NCBI GenBank assembly: GCA_027605045.1
Contig: JAQFWX010000069.1
Coordinates: 1-64,000 of the forward strand
Reading direction: 5' to 3'
Origin: Phallus indusiatus
Taxonomy: Eukaryota > Basidiomycota > Agaricomycetes > Phallales > Phallaceae
Length of the DNA: 64,000 nt
Positions 35,176 through 46,729 of the stretch are shown here, piece by piece; the first letter of the stretch is position 1, and every line of letters begins with the position of its first letter. The translations under genes were made by a program, and so were the position numbers. Below the pieces are notes generated by a model, which was not told where the DNA came from, did no database searches, and saw nothing but the letters and a program-made list of their open reading frames with translations.

Positions 35176-36998
35176 ATGGCGTCAACGAAGCCTTCCTCAA
35201 GCACCTCGTCGACGAAACGTTCTCGGACACTTGTGCTTTGTTTCGATGGCACAGATGAAGAATTTCAGGAAAATGTAAGGATAAACTGACGCACCCTATC
35301 TTTCATGAAAGCTCATTTATATGTTTCCAGAATACAAATGTGATCAAATTATTCAGTGTCCTGAAAAAGGATGGTTCGGAACAGCTTGTGTACTATCAGG
35401 TAGGTTGTGGTGATAGTTTTCGTCAAAGAAACCTCATTTAAACAAATTTTCAGCCAGGAGTTGGAACCTATGCAGCTCCTGGAGTTATGGGTTCCATGAG
35501 AAAGTGGTGTGCCATGTTGGTCGACGAAGCGTTCGCGTGGTATCTGGACATTCATGTTCGTCGTTTGCTCTATTTGGCGATATCCTGCATTATGATACCG
35601 TTGTATTAGATTATGGGAGGTTACGATTTTCTCATGCAGAACTACAGAGACGGAGATCGAATTTGCTTATTCGGGTTTTCTCGTGGTGCGTACACCGCGC
35701 GAGCACTAGCTGGAATGTTATACAAAGTGAGTAATTTGATTGACATCGGGTTCATTTAATCTGAATCGTCCACCCAAGGTCGGTTTACTTCCTATCGATA
35801 ATATTGGTGAGTCTGGAGTTGAAAATGTACAAACTAGAAAATAAAAAACCTTTCTTTAGAGCAAGTCGGGTTTGCGTATAACCTTTATAAGAAAACGGGT
35901 AAGAAGAGCATGGCGTTGGCGGCGCAGTTCAAGGAAACATTTTCCAAACCTGTCTTGATCGATTTCATGGGATGCTGGTAAGCGGAGTTGGGTTCAACCA
36001 AGAACAAAACATGACCGTATGATTGATTGGACAGGGAGACAGTGTCCAGTGTGGGCATACTCTTCTCACGTAATTTTCCTTTCACGGCGGGCAATACAGC
36101 AATCAAATATTTCCGTCACGCAGTTGCTCTCGACGAGGTGAGTCAAATAACACAATTTTATCAAAGGAAAGGTGATTTCAATTTGTCGACAGCACCGAGC
36201 AAGATTCCAGCCAAACTTGTATCATCGGCCTTCTCCTAGTGTCAAAGCTGCCCGCAAGGATCCTCAGCACGCCAGTTTTCCCGCTATAAAAACTGACCCA
36301 GTTGGTGGTCCGACCACCGATGTTCTAGAGGTTTGGTTCTCAGGATGTCACAGCGGTATTTTCGTCCGTTCATAAGCTAATGAAGTCTTCTGAGCGGCCA
36401 AAATAGATATTGGAGGAGGGGACACAGCACAAGACACCCCCTCCTTGAGCGATATAACCCTGCGCTGGATGATCCGCGAGATCGTTAGCTCTCAGTGCGG
36501 GATTGTTTTCGATTCTGCTGCCCTAACTGCTGCAAATATCCCCTTATCAATGTTTGATCTATCAACAAGTGAAGTCCAACTGGCCAAGAAACTTCTCGAA
36601 ATCGAAAAGGATATTGTTGGTGGTGCTTTGCCATCTCCATTGTATTCACCGGAAGCGGCGAAACTAGACTCTGTGGATGCTATACAACCTCTGCATGACG
36701 AATTGCAGTCTCAGCCTTTATGGTGGATACTTGAAGTCATTCCTTTCTTTGTTTCATGGCAGGATCAGAACGGAGTGTGGCATCGCAGCTGGAGGTTTGT
36801 GAAAATTCAAGTAATTCTGGACCAAGAAACTGACTGACTCGTGTTGTTGCAAGGTGGAACCTTGGGAGACCTCGCCAAATACCCGATCCAACGCCCAATG
36901 TGCACATTACCGTACAAGAGCGTATGCAAGACACCACCTTGGCATACACACCGCGAGCTGTCTGGAAGAATAAACCTAAAGCAGTGTGGCGCTATTGA
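35176..36998 (+). CDS. DUF2235 (Tle1-like catalytic domain) hydrolase, copy 2
   Basis: Tandem paralogue of the preceding gene, with the same exon-intron plan. Start MASTKPSSSTSSTKRSRTLV, then CFDGTDEEFQEN, PGVGTYAAPGVMGSMRKW, IMGGYDFLMQNYRDG after a 53-nt intron (starting gttcgtcg), FGFSRGAYTARALAGML, LIDFMGCWETVSSVG, EVWFSGCHSDIGGG and the C-terminal WNLGRPRQIPDPTP...VWRY, ending at 36998. The Asp of the usual CWDTV motif is Glu here (codon gag at the exon start, against gat in copy 1), while the CHSD motif is intact. The copies differ mostly at third positions plus indels in linkers. Whether Glu supports catalysis is unknown. All splice junctions remain in phase. Confidence 0.85.
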
Positions 36999-37967
36999 TT
37001 TGTCTGTTTTCTGATTATTCCAAGAGTATTTACGAGTCATGAGTGTTTTATTACGAACAATTTACGAACAAATAACATGATTTTACGATGTGCAATTGAG
37101 CTACGGTTGATATTTACGTAAATCGCGTGTCATAGTGTGAAATGCATGCTCTTCTCGGTTAAGCTCGCCAATCAATGGGACAAAGTTCGCGAAACGTCTC
37201 AGTAGCTTTCAAAGCCAAAGAAAGAGTCGGTCCCGAATGACATCGAGTCCGAATTGACATGGGCGGCGGCATCACAGTTGTGTGACAAAGTGACTCGCCT
37301 TTCTCTAGTTCTGCAGTTTGAACTTTGTCTGCAGTTGGGGAGAACTTGTCAACATATCCTTCTGTATCTTTCCCTCCACAGTTTTGTTATTTATATTTCG
37401 AATTCTAGTGAGACTGTTTCCGGGTATTGTATAGGATTGGACTTGATGGCTAACACGAACTTGCAAGTTGTTGTGACATCTGTTCTTGGAAGTTGAACAA
37501 ACCTTGCTCGACGAAAGGGACCAAGGTCCCTAATTTTACTGATTATATATGATCATTAGTAAACAGGTTGTCTTTTGGGAATGAGGAACGTATCTTGAAA
37601 TCAGCAACATTACCCGTTTTGTCCTCGGAAATGGTGTGGACTGAACTGCTTTGACATGGAACTACCTGAACTCTTGATCTGCCGGTACTCTGGCGTTTTA
37701 TTTGTGATGGCCGATTCTAACACGCAATCCCATCTCTACTACGGCGATCAATAGACGTGAACATTGCTCACAAATTATTTCTAAGCCGTAAGTCGATTGG
37801 CTGCCAGTAGTATGGATAGCAAATGATCGAGCCTTCTAGAAGTTGACGCCATAGGTACTCATGATAGTACCATGACTCGATTTGTCACACGTCTAAGACT
37901 GCCATATCTATATGAACTCCAGCAGAAATATGAGTCTCACACACTTTCGTCATACCCTCTATCCTAA
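36999..37967. other. Intergenic, about 970 bp
   Basis: Between DUF2235 copy 2 and the CmcJ-like gene. No gene supported. A TATA-like ctatatgaactcc lies near 37909, about 55 bp upstream of the next start codon. Confidence 0.45.
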
Positions 37968-39014
37968 ATGGCCACTGCCGACGTCGTTAGCGCAACTCTC
38001 TTCTATACCACCCTTCCCAGCGACGGCTCCAAACCCTTCTACATTGTCGGCGCTGACCCTGCGAAAGGTCAAACGCAAACGAACGTCACTTCCGTGCCAA
38101 AGGAGTTTCTTGTTGAGAACGTCCGAGGCAAAGAAGACCAATATGATCTCGATACTACTGGATTCAAGTTTATCAAGCATACGTCCTCTTTGAAAAACTT
38201 TGATGATGAGGAAGCTATCAAGAACGTGTACTATCCCGAAAGTATTGAAGTTCTCAAGAAACACACTGGCGCTGTTAAGGTTGTCATCTTCGACCACAGT
38301 ACGTTTATCTTTGTTTAAAGGTACTAGTCAAACTCATAGCTGATGGTCTTCTAGCTATCCGTCGTCACCGCCATGGCGTAAAGGATGAACCGGGTAACCG
38401 TCAGCCGGTAAATTTCCTTTCTTATCTCACAGTTGAGAAAAAATTCTAACCGGTTTTTAGGCCCGCAGGGTCCACGTTGATCAAACACCAGAAGCTGCCA
38501 AGAATCGTGTTCTTGATCACGTTCCCGAATCAGCTCAAGAATTGCTGAAACACCGCTACCAAATTGTCAATCTGTGGCGCCCCATCTCTCACCCCGCTAT
38601 TGAGTCACCCCTCGCCCTTTGCGATTACCGCTCGGTCAACTGGAATCAAGATCTGATTCCTACGACATTAAAGTACCCTGAACGCACAGGCGAAACGTTT
38701 GGTGTCAATTTCAATCCGGCTCATCAATGGAAATACCTGCGAGGAATGACGCCTGAAGAAGCTGTCCTTATAAAGTGGTGTGTAAAAATGTTTGGGCAAT
38801 GTTATAAACAGATCTGATTTTTTTGTTCATAGTTCTGAATCCCGTGTCGTAGACGGTGTGGCTCGTCTCACTCCCCATACGTCTTTCGAGGATCCTACTA
38901 CTCCGGAGGGTGCACCTCTAAGGGAAAGCATAGAACTGAGGGCATTGGTTTTGTAAGTCCCGAGTGTCATGTTTCGTTGCCGGTACTAATTTAGAATGCA
39001 GCTATGATGATTAG
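37968..39014 (+). CDS. CmcJ/AsaB-like (GA4-desaturase family) oxidoreductase
   Basis: Family of fungal non-heme-iron-type hydroxylases/methyltransferase-like proteins found in secondary metabolism (CmcJ, AsaB, gibberellin GA4 desaturase group). Five exons join to about 275 residues: MATADVVSATLFYTTLPSDG; VVIFDHTIRRH after intron 1; ARRVHVDQTPEAAKNRV; YQIVNLWRPISHPAIESPLA; LCDYRSVNWNQDLIPT; CSESRVVDGVARLTPHTSFE. A last tiny exon (39002-39014) completes RALVFYDD, the usual C-terminus of the family; without that final intron the protein would end one residue earlier with a different sequence. Length is normal for the family. Substrate unknown. Confidence 0.85.
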
Positions 39015-39404
39015 TATCATTTTCTCCTCAAGCATGTAACTACGGTTGTAACGATGGTTGTGAACCAGTAGAAATGTCCTTGTGCTCACTTCAACAAATT
39101 GACCTACGCAGTTAGTTCTATAAAGGCTACAAATACACCATTGAATAAATTTCTGGATAACCTTCTGATATCGTAAGAGAACATCTCATGAGTCCGAAGG
39201 GTGAGTTCTAGGGTTGAGCTCCTAAACCCTAAACAATAAACACTGAATATATTGAGCGAATCCAAATCTATATGCGCTCCCGACTGATGAAATTGTCAAA
39301 AACAGCATTCTTCATATATTTTAACTTTATATATATAGCAATTAAATGACACGAGTCTTCCGGGGCAAACAAATCCATACGAGAAGCACTCGATAAAAGT
39401 AAGC
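39015..39404. other. Intergenic, convergent 3' flanks
   Basis: About 390 bp between the stop codons of the CmcJ-like gene and laccase. AT-rich; no gene or repeat recognised. Confidence 0.45.
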
Positions 39405-42027
39405 CTATTGTTCAGATTCGGGCAGTTGGTTATAAATGGTGCAAAGCTCTTCCCATGCTGGATCAGGATGAACAGATTGCGGTCCGCTGCGTATACCTGC
39501 AGGATCTTCAGCGAATACAGCTGCAAGACCAGCCCCTGAAAAAAAGAAAAAGAAATTCAGAATCAGTGACAGCGCGCGCTTCTAATTGGACGAATTTCCG
39601 TACTCAAGTGCCAATCAATATGACAATGGATAAACCAGGGACCTGGGTTATCGGTGCGGAAACGGATTCGAACGGGCGCATCAGGTGTGCCACCGCTGGC
39701 AACTGTATCACGACGAGGAGGGTTTATAAAGTTGGGAGCACCACCGGAAGCGGATTGGATGACGGAAAAGGAATGACCACTGAAACCAGTTTATTAGAGG
39801 GAAGAATTTTGTAGTTTGAGATGAATTGTGCGTACTGTAAATGGAAGGGGTGCCCTGCCCCGCCAATGAAAGCGACCTCGATAGTGGCATTGAAAGGTAA
39901 AATCAAAGTATGTTCATTCACACCGAACGTCGCGCTGGCAGGGTGAACAATTCGAAACATTGTTATGTCTAAGCACGTAAATTGAGACCTACTTTTGATG
40001 AGTAAGGATGTTCAAAAGAGTCGGTAGCGACGGCGATTGATATTGAATATCGTTGATAAGCTATAAAAAAATAGACATCAAACAGGTTTACCATGGTTTG
40101 CTTGTACCTACCCAGACGTCGCCGTTAGATGCATTAGGGCGGAAAGTGAAGTTGAAGAGATGGTCCGGAGGCGAATCACCACCTGGAGCACCCGGGTTAA
40201 ATATAGGCTGAAATTTTATCAAATGTCACTTAAAGTTCAATCTCAAATGAGTTAGTAACGTACGACCAAGCCTGTTTCGTTGAACTGAACCGGTCCCGAA
40301 GAGAAGATTTGAGAGCTAGTGGGCTCGTCCGAAGAAGCGCCGGCATAATGGAGAACAGCAAAAGTATCCGAGCCGTTGACTTGATAAGGCAATTAGTATA
40401 GTTTTTAACGAAAAAGACCGCCCCAAGTTGAGGACTTACAGTTGGGATTCGTCGCTGAAGTGGTGGATCCCAAAACAGTTTGCGTAGCGCGGAACCCTAA
40501 CAAAAAACATTCATTACAACGGCGCCATAGTTTTGAGTTTCTAAGACGCAATTCTTACAGTAGTTGTCGACAGTTTGATTGGCGTTTATCTATTCTCCTT
40601 TTCAGACTATGTCGCAATGTTTCATTTAGATACTCACAACAACGCTATACCGCTGAGCTGGGAAAATGGGTAGAGAATCGACAACGTAGGGTTGAACGGC
40701 ATTTCCTGTGGACAAAATTCAATGGAACTTGAAAGTTAATGGACTATTTGGGTACTCACCATCTGCTTCGATGACAGTCATACGATGGTTCTGGATTGAA
40801 ACATTGAAGACGCCTAAGATAATATAATCAGAAATCCTCCTTGATAATCAAACAATCTGTAATTGCCTTCAGCAGAAGCACCGACAAGTCTCAATCGATA
40901 CCGTTTTCCTTGTTGGACGTTGATTCTTGTCAGTGGTACCAGCGATCCGTTCACAAAACGACCCGCTTGATTGATTAATCCTGAATCAGGTACAGGTTCT
41001 GGACCTCCAGCAAACCATGCCTCTAAGATAGTGATTGAGAACGAAAAGATATATATGTTAACTTTATAACTCACCGTCAATAAGCAAAGCTGTATTATGA
41101 TACCAATCCGACAAAGTTATGACCCTGAACAAGAATTAAATTGAGCTGGGACGGTCGAGGCACGAGCAGTCATATACGTACGTTGACGCATCATCAACAT
41201 CGTAGAGATCTTTGTTAGGATCGTTGGGATCGTCTTAAACACCCGGTAAGAGGTAAATATGATAGTAATATGGCGAACGGCACTAACAAATTACTAAAGG
41301 ACCTCTGATGCCGTCAACGTATTGAGTGCTCAAGTGACTGTGATACCTAATGCGCGTTTGGTTACAATTGGATATATGTATCGTTATCAATGAAATAACG
41401 TACCAATACGTGCCGGATTGTTCTCCAGGAGCAATGAAATACGTGTACGAATGGCTGACAATACATTAGCGTCGCAATTCACTGATCTAGGTTACTGAAT
41501 TATTAGCTCACTTCGGGGCAATTGGACATTGAGTAACGAACGATGGTCCGTCATTTCTAAGGTTTATTAAGAATCATGAAATAAAGGTAATAAATGATTT
41601 ATCCAACTCACTCTGCATTACGATGCTGGAACTGGAATAAACAGTTTAAGTGCTACTAGCAAAAGAAAGGTAATTGTGCAACGTACGATACCGTGCCAAT
41701 GCTAGATGACATATAAGCTTATGCTACTTGGAAAAAAATGACCATACTAAAACTCACAACGCTAGTACTTCGACGCATGGTCGGATCGGTCAATTCGTTA
41801 TTGACCGTAACATACGCCGTATCGCCCTTGTTGAAGGAGAGCAAAGGACCAGGATATTGACCATTGACTAACGCGGCACTTCGCGTAAATCCATCTGGAG
41901 CAATATCTTTATTGGCCAACGTCCACTGCTGAGTGACGACAGCGGCTTCACTCAAACCAGTACAGAATAGGAGAAAGGACTTGAGAAACAATCCAGCTCG
42001 CATCTTTGTGTAGTTCAGCGTGTTCAT
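39405..42027 (-). CDS. Laccase (secreted multicopper oxidase)
   Basis: Secreted blue copper oxidase that oxidises phenols with reduction of O2 to water, acting outside the cell on lignin-type phenolics or in morphogenesis. Two candidate starts: 42027, or the second Met at 42003 ([20 protein letters not shown]), a better signal peptide. Many short exons. Copper motifs visible: L1 IHWHGIFQHRNAEMDGP-type, L2 GTYWYHSH, L3 [14 protein letters not shown] and L4 HCHIDWHL, followed by [11 protein letters not shown]. The residue ten after the L4 Cys is Leu (class with Leu axial position). C-terminus ends PESEQ at 39405. About 520 residues, normal. No lesion found. A TATA-like tatatata at about 42034 favours the internal Met, because the first ATG is only about 10-15 bp from it. 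Confidence 0.9.
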
Positions 42028-44205
42028 GCGCTCTATATATAAATTTTAGACTCAAATCAAACAAATGGAGCTCTATCATTACTGGCATGAGCTAGTTGAG
42101 CAACAGCGTTGGCCTAAAAAATATGGCTCATCCGGGACGCCATCCGAGTTCATTTCAAAGGTGGATAAAGCCAGTCAAAATTAATTCCGGCGCAAAGCAA
42201 AATGCTCTGCTTTATTGGTATACCGGGCCCATACGCGGAATATGTAGCATGCTGAATCATCGCCAACTCGACTTTGGGTCAAAGTGACCGAGCAACAACG
42301 AATAATTACTGTATTCTCAAACTGAAATCAAAGGTGTTGATGAGGTATAATGTGATGATAAAAAATTTACCTTGCCTGCTCGTTGAGTCCAAGGCCCTTT
42401 CTTCAACCAATTATTTGCAAATCGCTTATAAACAAGAGCTATTTTCAGCACAAAAGCTCAGTAACCGATTCAAATTCTTTTTATCGTCCTTTCCAAGTAA
42501 ACCAAAAATCAAATCAGTGGCGCCGAAAGTGCTGAAAATGTAGAAAAGTCACCGAATGCCCTAGTAATCTCTCTCGGTATAAGTATCACCTAAAACGCTG
42601 CGCCCGTCAACAATCGCATCTTTGGGAAAAATTTATTTCAAGATCTATGATTTATTCCCTAACTGGGATGTCGGCCTAGTTTTCGATTTTATCCTTAGCT
42701 CTAATGCCAATAGTTGAGCACTATTGGATTTGTCCAATCCAAGTGGATACGGACGATAAAGGACAGCCGCTCCAGCGTACCATTTTTTGGCCAAAAGAAT
42801 CTTCAGTACTCAGGTCTTGAGCGATCTGCTAGATGAAGCAGTTTAAACTGAAAGTGGAATTTCCTGAATTCCGACAGGCTGAATGAAATCAAAGTTTTGA
42901 CATGGAGCGAAAGGCAACTGAGATTTTATGGCGAAGCCGGTGAACCGGTGACATCCAGTCGCAAAATTGACGCAGATGCAATCATATGTCGTCTTTTCGA
43001 CTGATATCCTCGAAATCGGGAAACTCATCGTGACTTTGTTGAAGCTTAAGTCGGCGCTCCATAAAGACCTTTTGGCAAATTTATGTTACGAATGACAAAG
43101 TTCAACATATGATGCGCACATTCCCAGAGAGCTTTTGCACACAAACAGATGAAATCCAAACGGCTGACAGCGAAAACGCTTAAAGAGGATATTTTTGACC
43201 GAAAGGCCTTGGTGTTGTTTCGAAACAGGTGCAGACCTCATTTGGTAAAAGACCGACTCGTAGTGTGATGTCCTGAGAGGCGTTACACCGTGACTGTCAC
43301 ACTCCTCCACGACGACCACGACGAGTTTTTTTTGCTCTCATATCTTGCTCATATCGTCATATTGTCATATCTCAGTTGAAACGGCCGTCTCACTTTTGAA
43401 TGGTATTCTAACTTTTCTGGCTTTCAAGTTTCACGGGTCTCTGTTCCTTGGTCAAGGTGAAGACAAACGGTACCAAAACAAAATTACCAAACATGCAACT
43501 TTGAACTTTAAAAGTACTCACTGGCAACGCTGGTACGGTGAGGCAACTGCCTTCCAGTCTATTTTATACCTATGGCCGATAAAAATACCCAATCACGATA
43601 ACCCTCAAGTACTCACCGGTTATCGCCTATCTTCACTGGGTTCTAGTCGGAGGCTATTACACCCTGATTCAACCTCTTGTCGCGGAACTACTTATACAAC
43701 AGCAACCAACATTTCTTACATATCTATGTCAAACTTCTATTCAACCATACCCTCGGTCGATGTCAATTACTATGTACAAGTTATTCCCGTATCAGCATGA
43801 GTCGTCACCTGACCTCTAGCGCCAGGCATATCATGCAGCTCCACGCTCAAGTTACGGCAGTCATACATACCTCGGTCAACAGTGACTATTTGCCAGTTAC
43901 CACCGTAATTTTTTCCATGACGCTACTTCGCAACCTCTCTCTGGCTTCAACCCATGTTCGGCAGCAAACTAGAAAGCGGACGTAGTCAAATGAAGTTACT
44001 CCATCGTTGTTGGTCCACAATCTCAGGACGCGTCGACGTCGGCGTCCTTTGCCCAGCAAATATCGAAAACTGCTATCGTGGACATTGGACAATAGGAAAT
44101 ACAAGCGTTCGCGTTAGGACGATATCACTACCTGCTACCTTATAAACACTTCGACATCCGCCCCGAACCATATCATTCACGACAACATTGTCTCCCTCCG
44201 CCGAC
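42028..44205. other. Long intergenic stretch, 2.2 kb
   Basis: Holds the laccase promoter (TATA-like run at 42032-42042) and the promoter of the methyltransferase gene. I see no domain or spliceable gene. One stretch at about 43618-43816 is open for about 65 residues without a start (VIAYLHWVLVGGYYTLIQPL) and looks compositionally protein-like, but no flanking exons support it. Confidence 0.4.
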
Positions 44206-46254
44206 ATGTTTACATTGAAGAAAAAGGACTCAAACCGACAGCTTACTGCTGTCACCAAGTCCCACAGGGAAAGCAAAACCCTGACCAAGACCATAATAAC
44301 AGCTTTAAAAGCACCCATGCCCATTCAAAATGCCGGACCCATCGAATCAATAATATTTGACCAGGGGGATGCAGAGCGACAGGAGAGGTACCTAAAAGAT
44401 GTCCACGCCCTCCGTATCACCAAACCATGGCTGGATTACAAGAAATACACATTCCAGAGGTGGATAGATGACGTTCTGTTTGAAGCACAGCCAGCTTCAT
44501 TATCCGGATTAACGGACGAAGAGTTCCTTGCGCGAGTGAACAAGGCTAACTTCGTGAGGAAGGCTTTCTTTCATAAGAGACCGTTCATCGATATCAAAGG
44601 GCATTGTATCGGAGCTTATTCCGCTGAATTGGTGCCGTATCCGTTGCCGTATGATAATCTGGCTCTTACAAAGTCCGCTCAATCACTTTTTTTCTTTCTT
44701 TGTTTTTCTAACGTACTGTTACATTTCACAGTGCTCGAAATTCACACGAACTTTTAAAAAGAATATATTATGGCTGGCCGACCATCCACCGGACGCCATT
44801 TGTTCACGAACAACCCAAACGAGTGCTCGACCTGGGTTGTGGGAACGGTGCATGGATCATCGACGCTGCACAGTGTTGGCCACAAACGCAGTTTTATGGA
44901 ATTGATGTTCAAAAATTATGGCCTTCGAAGGAGCAACTAACAAAAGAATATGGTCATACATTCGCGAATAATATTATATTTATACCGTTCAATTTCTTGT
45001 TGGACCGGCTTCCGTTTCATGACAATGTTTTTGACATGGTTCGAATGGCGAACCTCAAATGGTGTATCCCAAAAAATCAGGCAAGTTGAGAGATTACATT
45101 ACGATATATATTTCACTTATGTAAAATGGATTTCAATGCAGTGGGACGAAGTTTTACAGAATGTTAAACGGGTTACCGCGATTGCCGGGCTGGTCGAAAT
45201 TATAGACGACGATTTTGTGATGTTCACAGATCCAGAGAACAAAAATCTGACGGTGCAAGACCGTAGAAGATGCGCAAGGTTGGAAAGACGTTTCATCAAA
45301 TTTTTGCGTGATCGTCAACTTCCGCTGGATACCCATGAGTTTATGGTTGAGACATTGAAGAAACATTTTCGAGGAGTTCATCAGGATGTCATTCCTATTG
45401 GGATTTCTCCTGAGACGAGACCTATACACACTGGGGAACAAAAATCGGGAAAAAGACGGTCGGATGGGAGTAGTCGATCTCTGCCCCGTATTTTGAATCG
45501 ATTGAATTCTGCTTCTAACCCTAGCGTTTCCTTGGAAAATGCAGATGCAGAGGTATATTTCGTTGCATGTCGTATCTAACAGCATAATCTGATTTTTTTT
45601 GCTTAGCGGCCATTACCACCCAAGCCGCAGCCTCTAGGACTGGTATTGCCCACCCTCAACCGTTCTCTCCCATGCACAAATGAAGAAATCCTTGCATATG
45701 CTACAAAAAATATGCAGGACGTAATGTGTGGGATGTTGCATATTCGGCGAGACATGGTACGTAAATTTCAGTGCACTTGAATTTCAATTAATCAAGGCCA
45801 ACCTGATACACTCAACAGGAACGCAAGAACCCGGAGATGATGAACTCAAGGCGTGAAATGACTTCTGTTTGGAAGGAAGAATTATGGTCTTATCAGAGGT
45901 AGATTTTTTCCCCTTATTGTACTATTTCTCCCTAACACTCCGTATAATAGATCAATGTCCGCTCGTCTTAACATCAACATTTCGCAATGTGGTTTTGATG
46001 CAGATTCGGATGACGAATTAGAAGAGCACAAAGGAAGCTCGTTAGGGACTCATTCCAGAAAGGAGGCGATCCGCGGATTGAGTACATTCAGTCAAATAAC
46101 AAATGGCGAATCACCTTGGGGCGGCGGTCATAAGTCTATTGCGCGAGAATTGGTGAAACTATACAACGTTGATAAACTCGTGAGAGTGATACGTGTATAC
46201 ACGATGTGGAAGCAACGCGATCTAGTGGGTCCTCGCGCTGATACCGGACTATGA
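44206..46254 (+). CDS. SAM-dependent methyltransferase with long C-terminal extension
   Basis: Class I methyltransferase: motif I is VLDLGCGNGAWIIDAA, followed by FYGIDVQ (acidic end of strand 2) and LPFHDNVFDMVRM (motif II-like). First exon from 44206 (MFTLKKKDSNRQLTAV), ending ALT; an intron of about 55 nt leads to NARNSHELLKRIYYGW, then HRTPFVHEQPKRVLD. An intron near 45080-45138 precedes WDEVLQNVKRVTAIAGLVEI. C-terminal exons give LPPKPQPLGLVLPTLNRS, a helical region, and a glycine-rich block SPWGGGHKSIARELVKLY ending RADTGL at 46254. Total about 520 residues. Fungal-type domain layout with an unusually long tail; the substrate is unknown. An in-frame ttg upstream (44188) is not needed. 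Confidence 0.82.
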
Positions 46255-46729
46255 ATAATTGTTTATCTATGTATTTATGAATTTATTATGAATCTTTGCT
46301 TTTATGTTTGTTGTCTTTTGGGTTGTCTTGAAAAATAAGGCGCGCTAATGACACGATCGCGATGTGTAGCCATTATCACGTCGAAAACAGACTTTTGTTT
46401 CATCAGTGTTGCCACACTTTCAATGCTAAACTAAAACGACAGCGTTGGCATTGATAGTAGTATTATTTTCTCTTGGGTTGTGAACTGAATGAGACCGGAA
46501 ACGCGTGAACGTTCAAGCTTCAACGTATGTCATTCGTACAAAGCCAGCGCTTGAGCTCCAATTAGGATGGAAATTGTGATTCGTGCATCAGTGCATCATG
46601 CATCATGCTTCGGGTATGTATGTCATTTGGCGGCAAGTAAATTGGCATTCACTGGTAAAACTGTTCCTTGATGGAATTCTCCACACGCAATCGAATTTAA
46701 ATACTGGCACTCTCGTTCTTCGCACTCCC
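46255..46729. other. Intergenic, 475 bp
   Basis: Between the methyltransferase stop and the next start. Contains a short direct repeat of catcagtgcatcatgcatc around 46583-46606. No gene supported. Confidence 0.45.

Noticed and set aside
43345..43800. 151-codon plus-strand frame and an alternative 65-codon frame in the laccase-methyltransferase gap
   Set aside because: No ATG start in a good context, no domain, no flanking exons; mentioned only as a weak signal.
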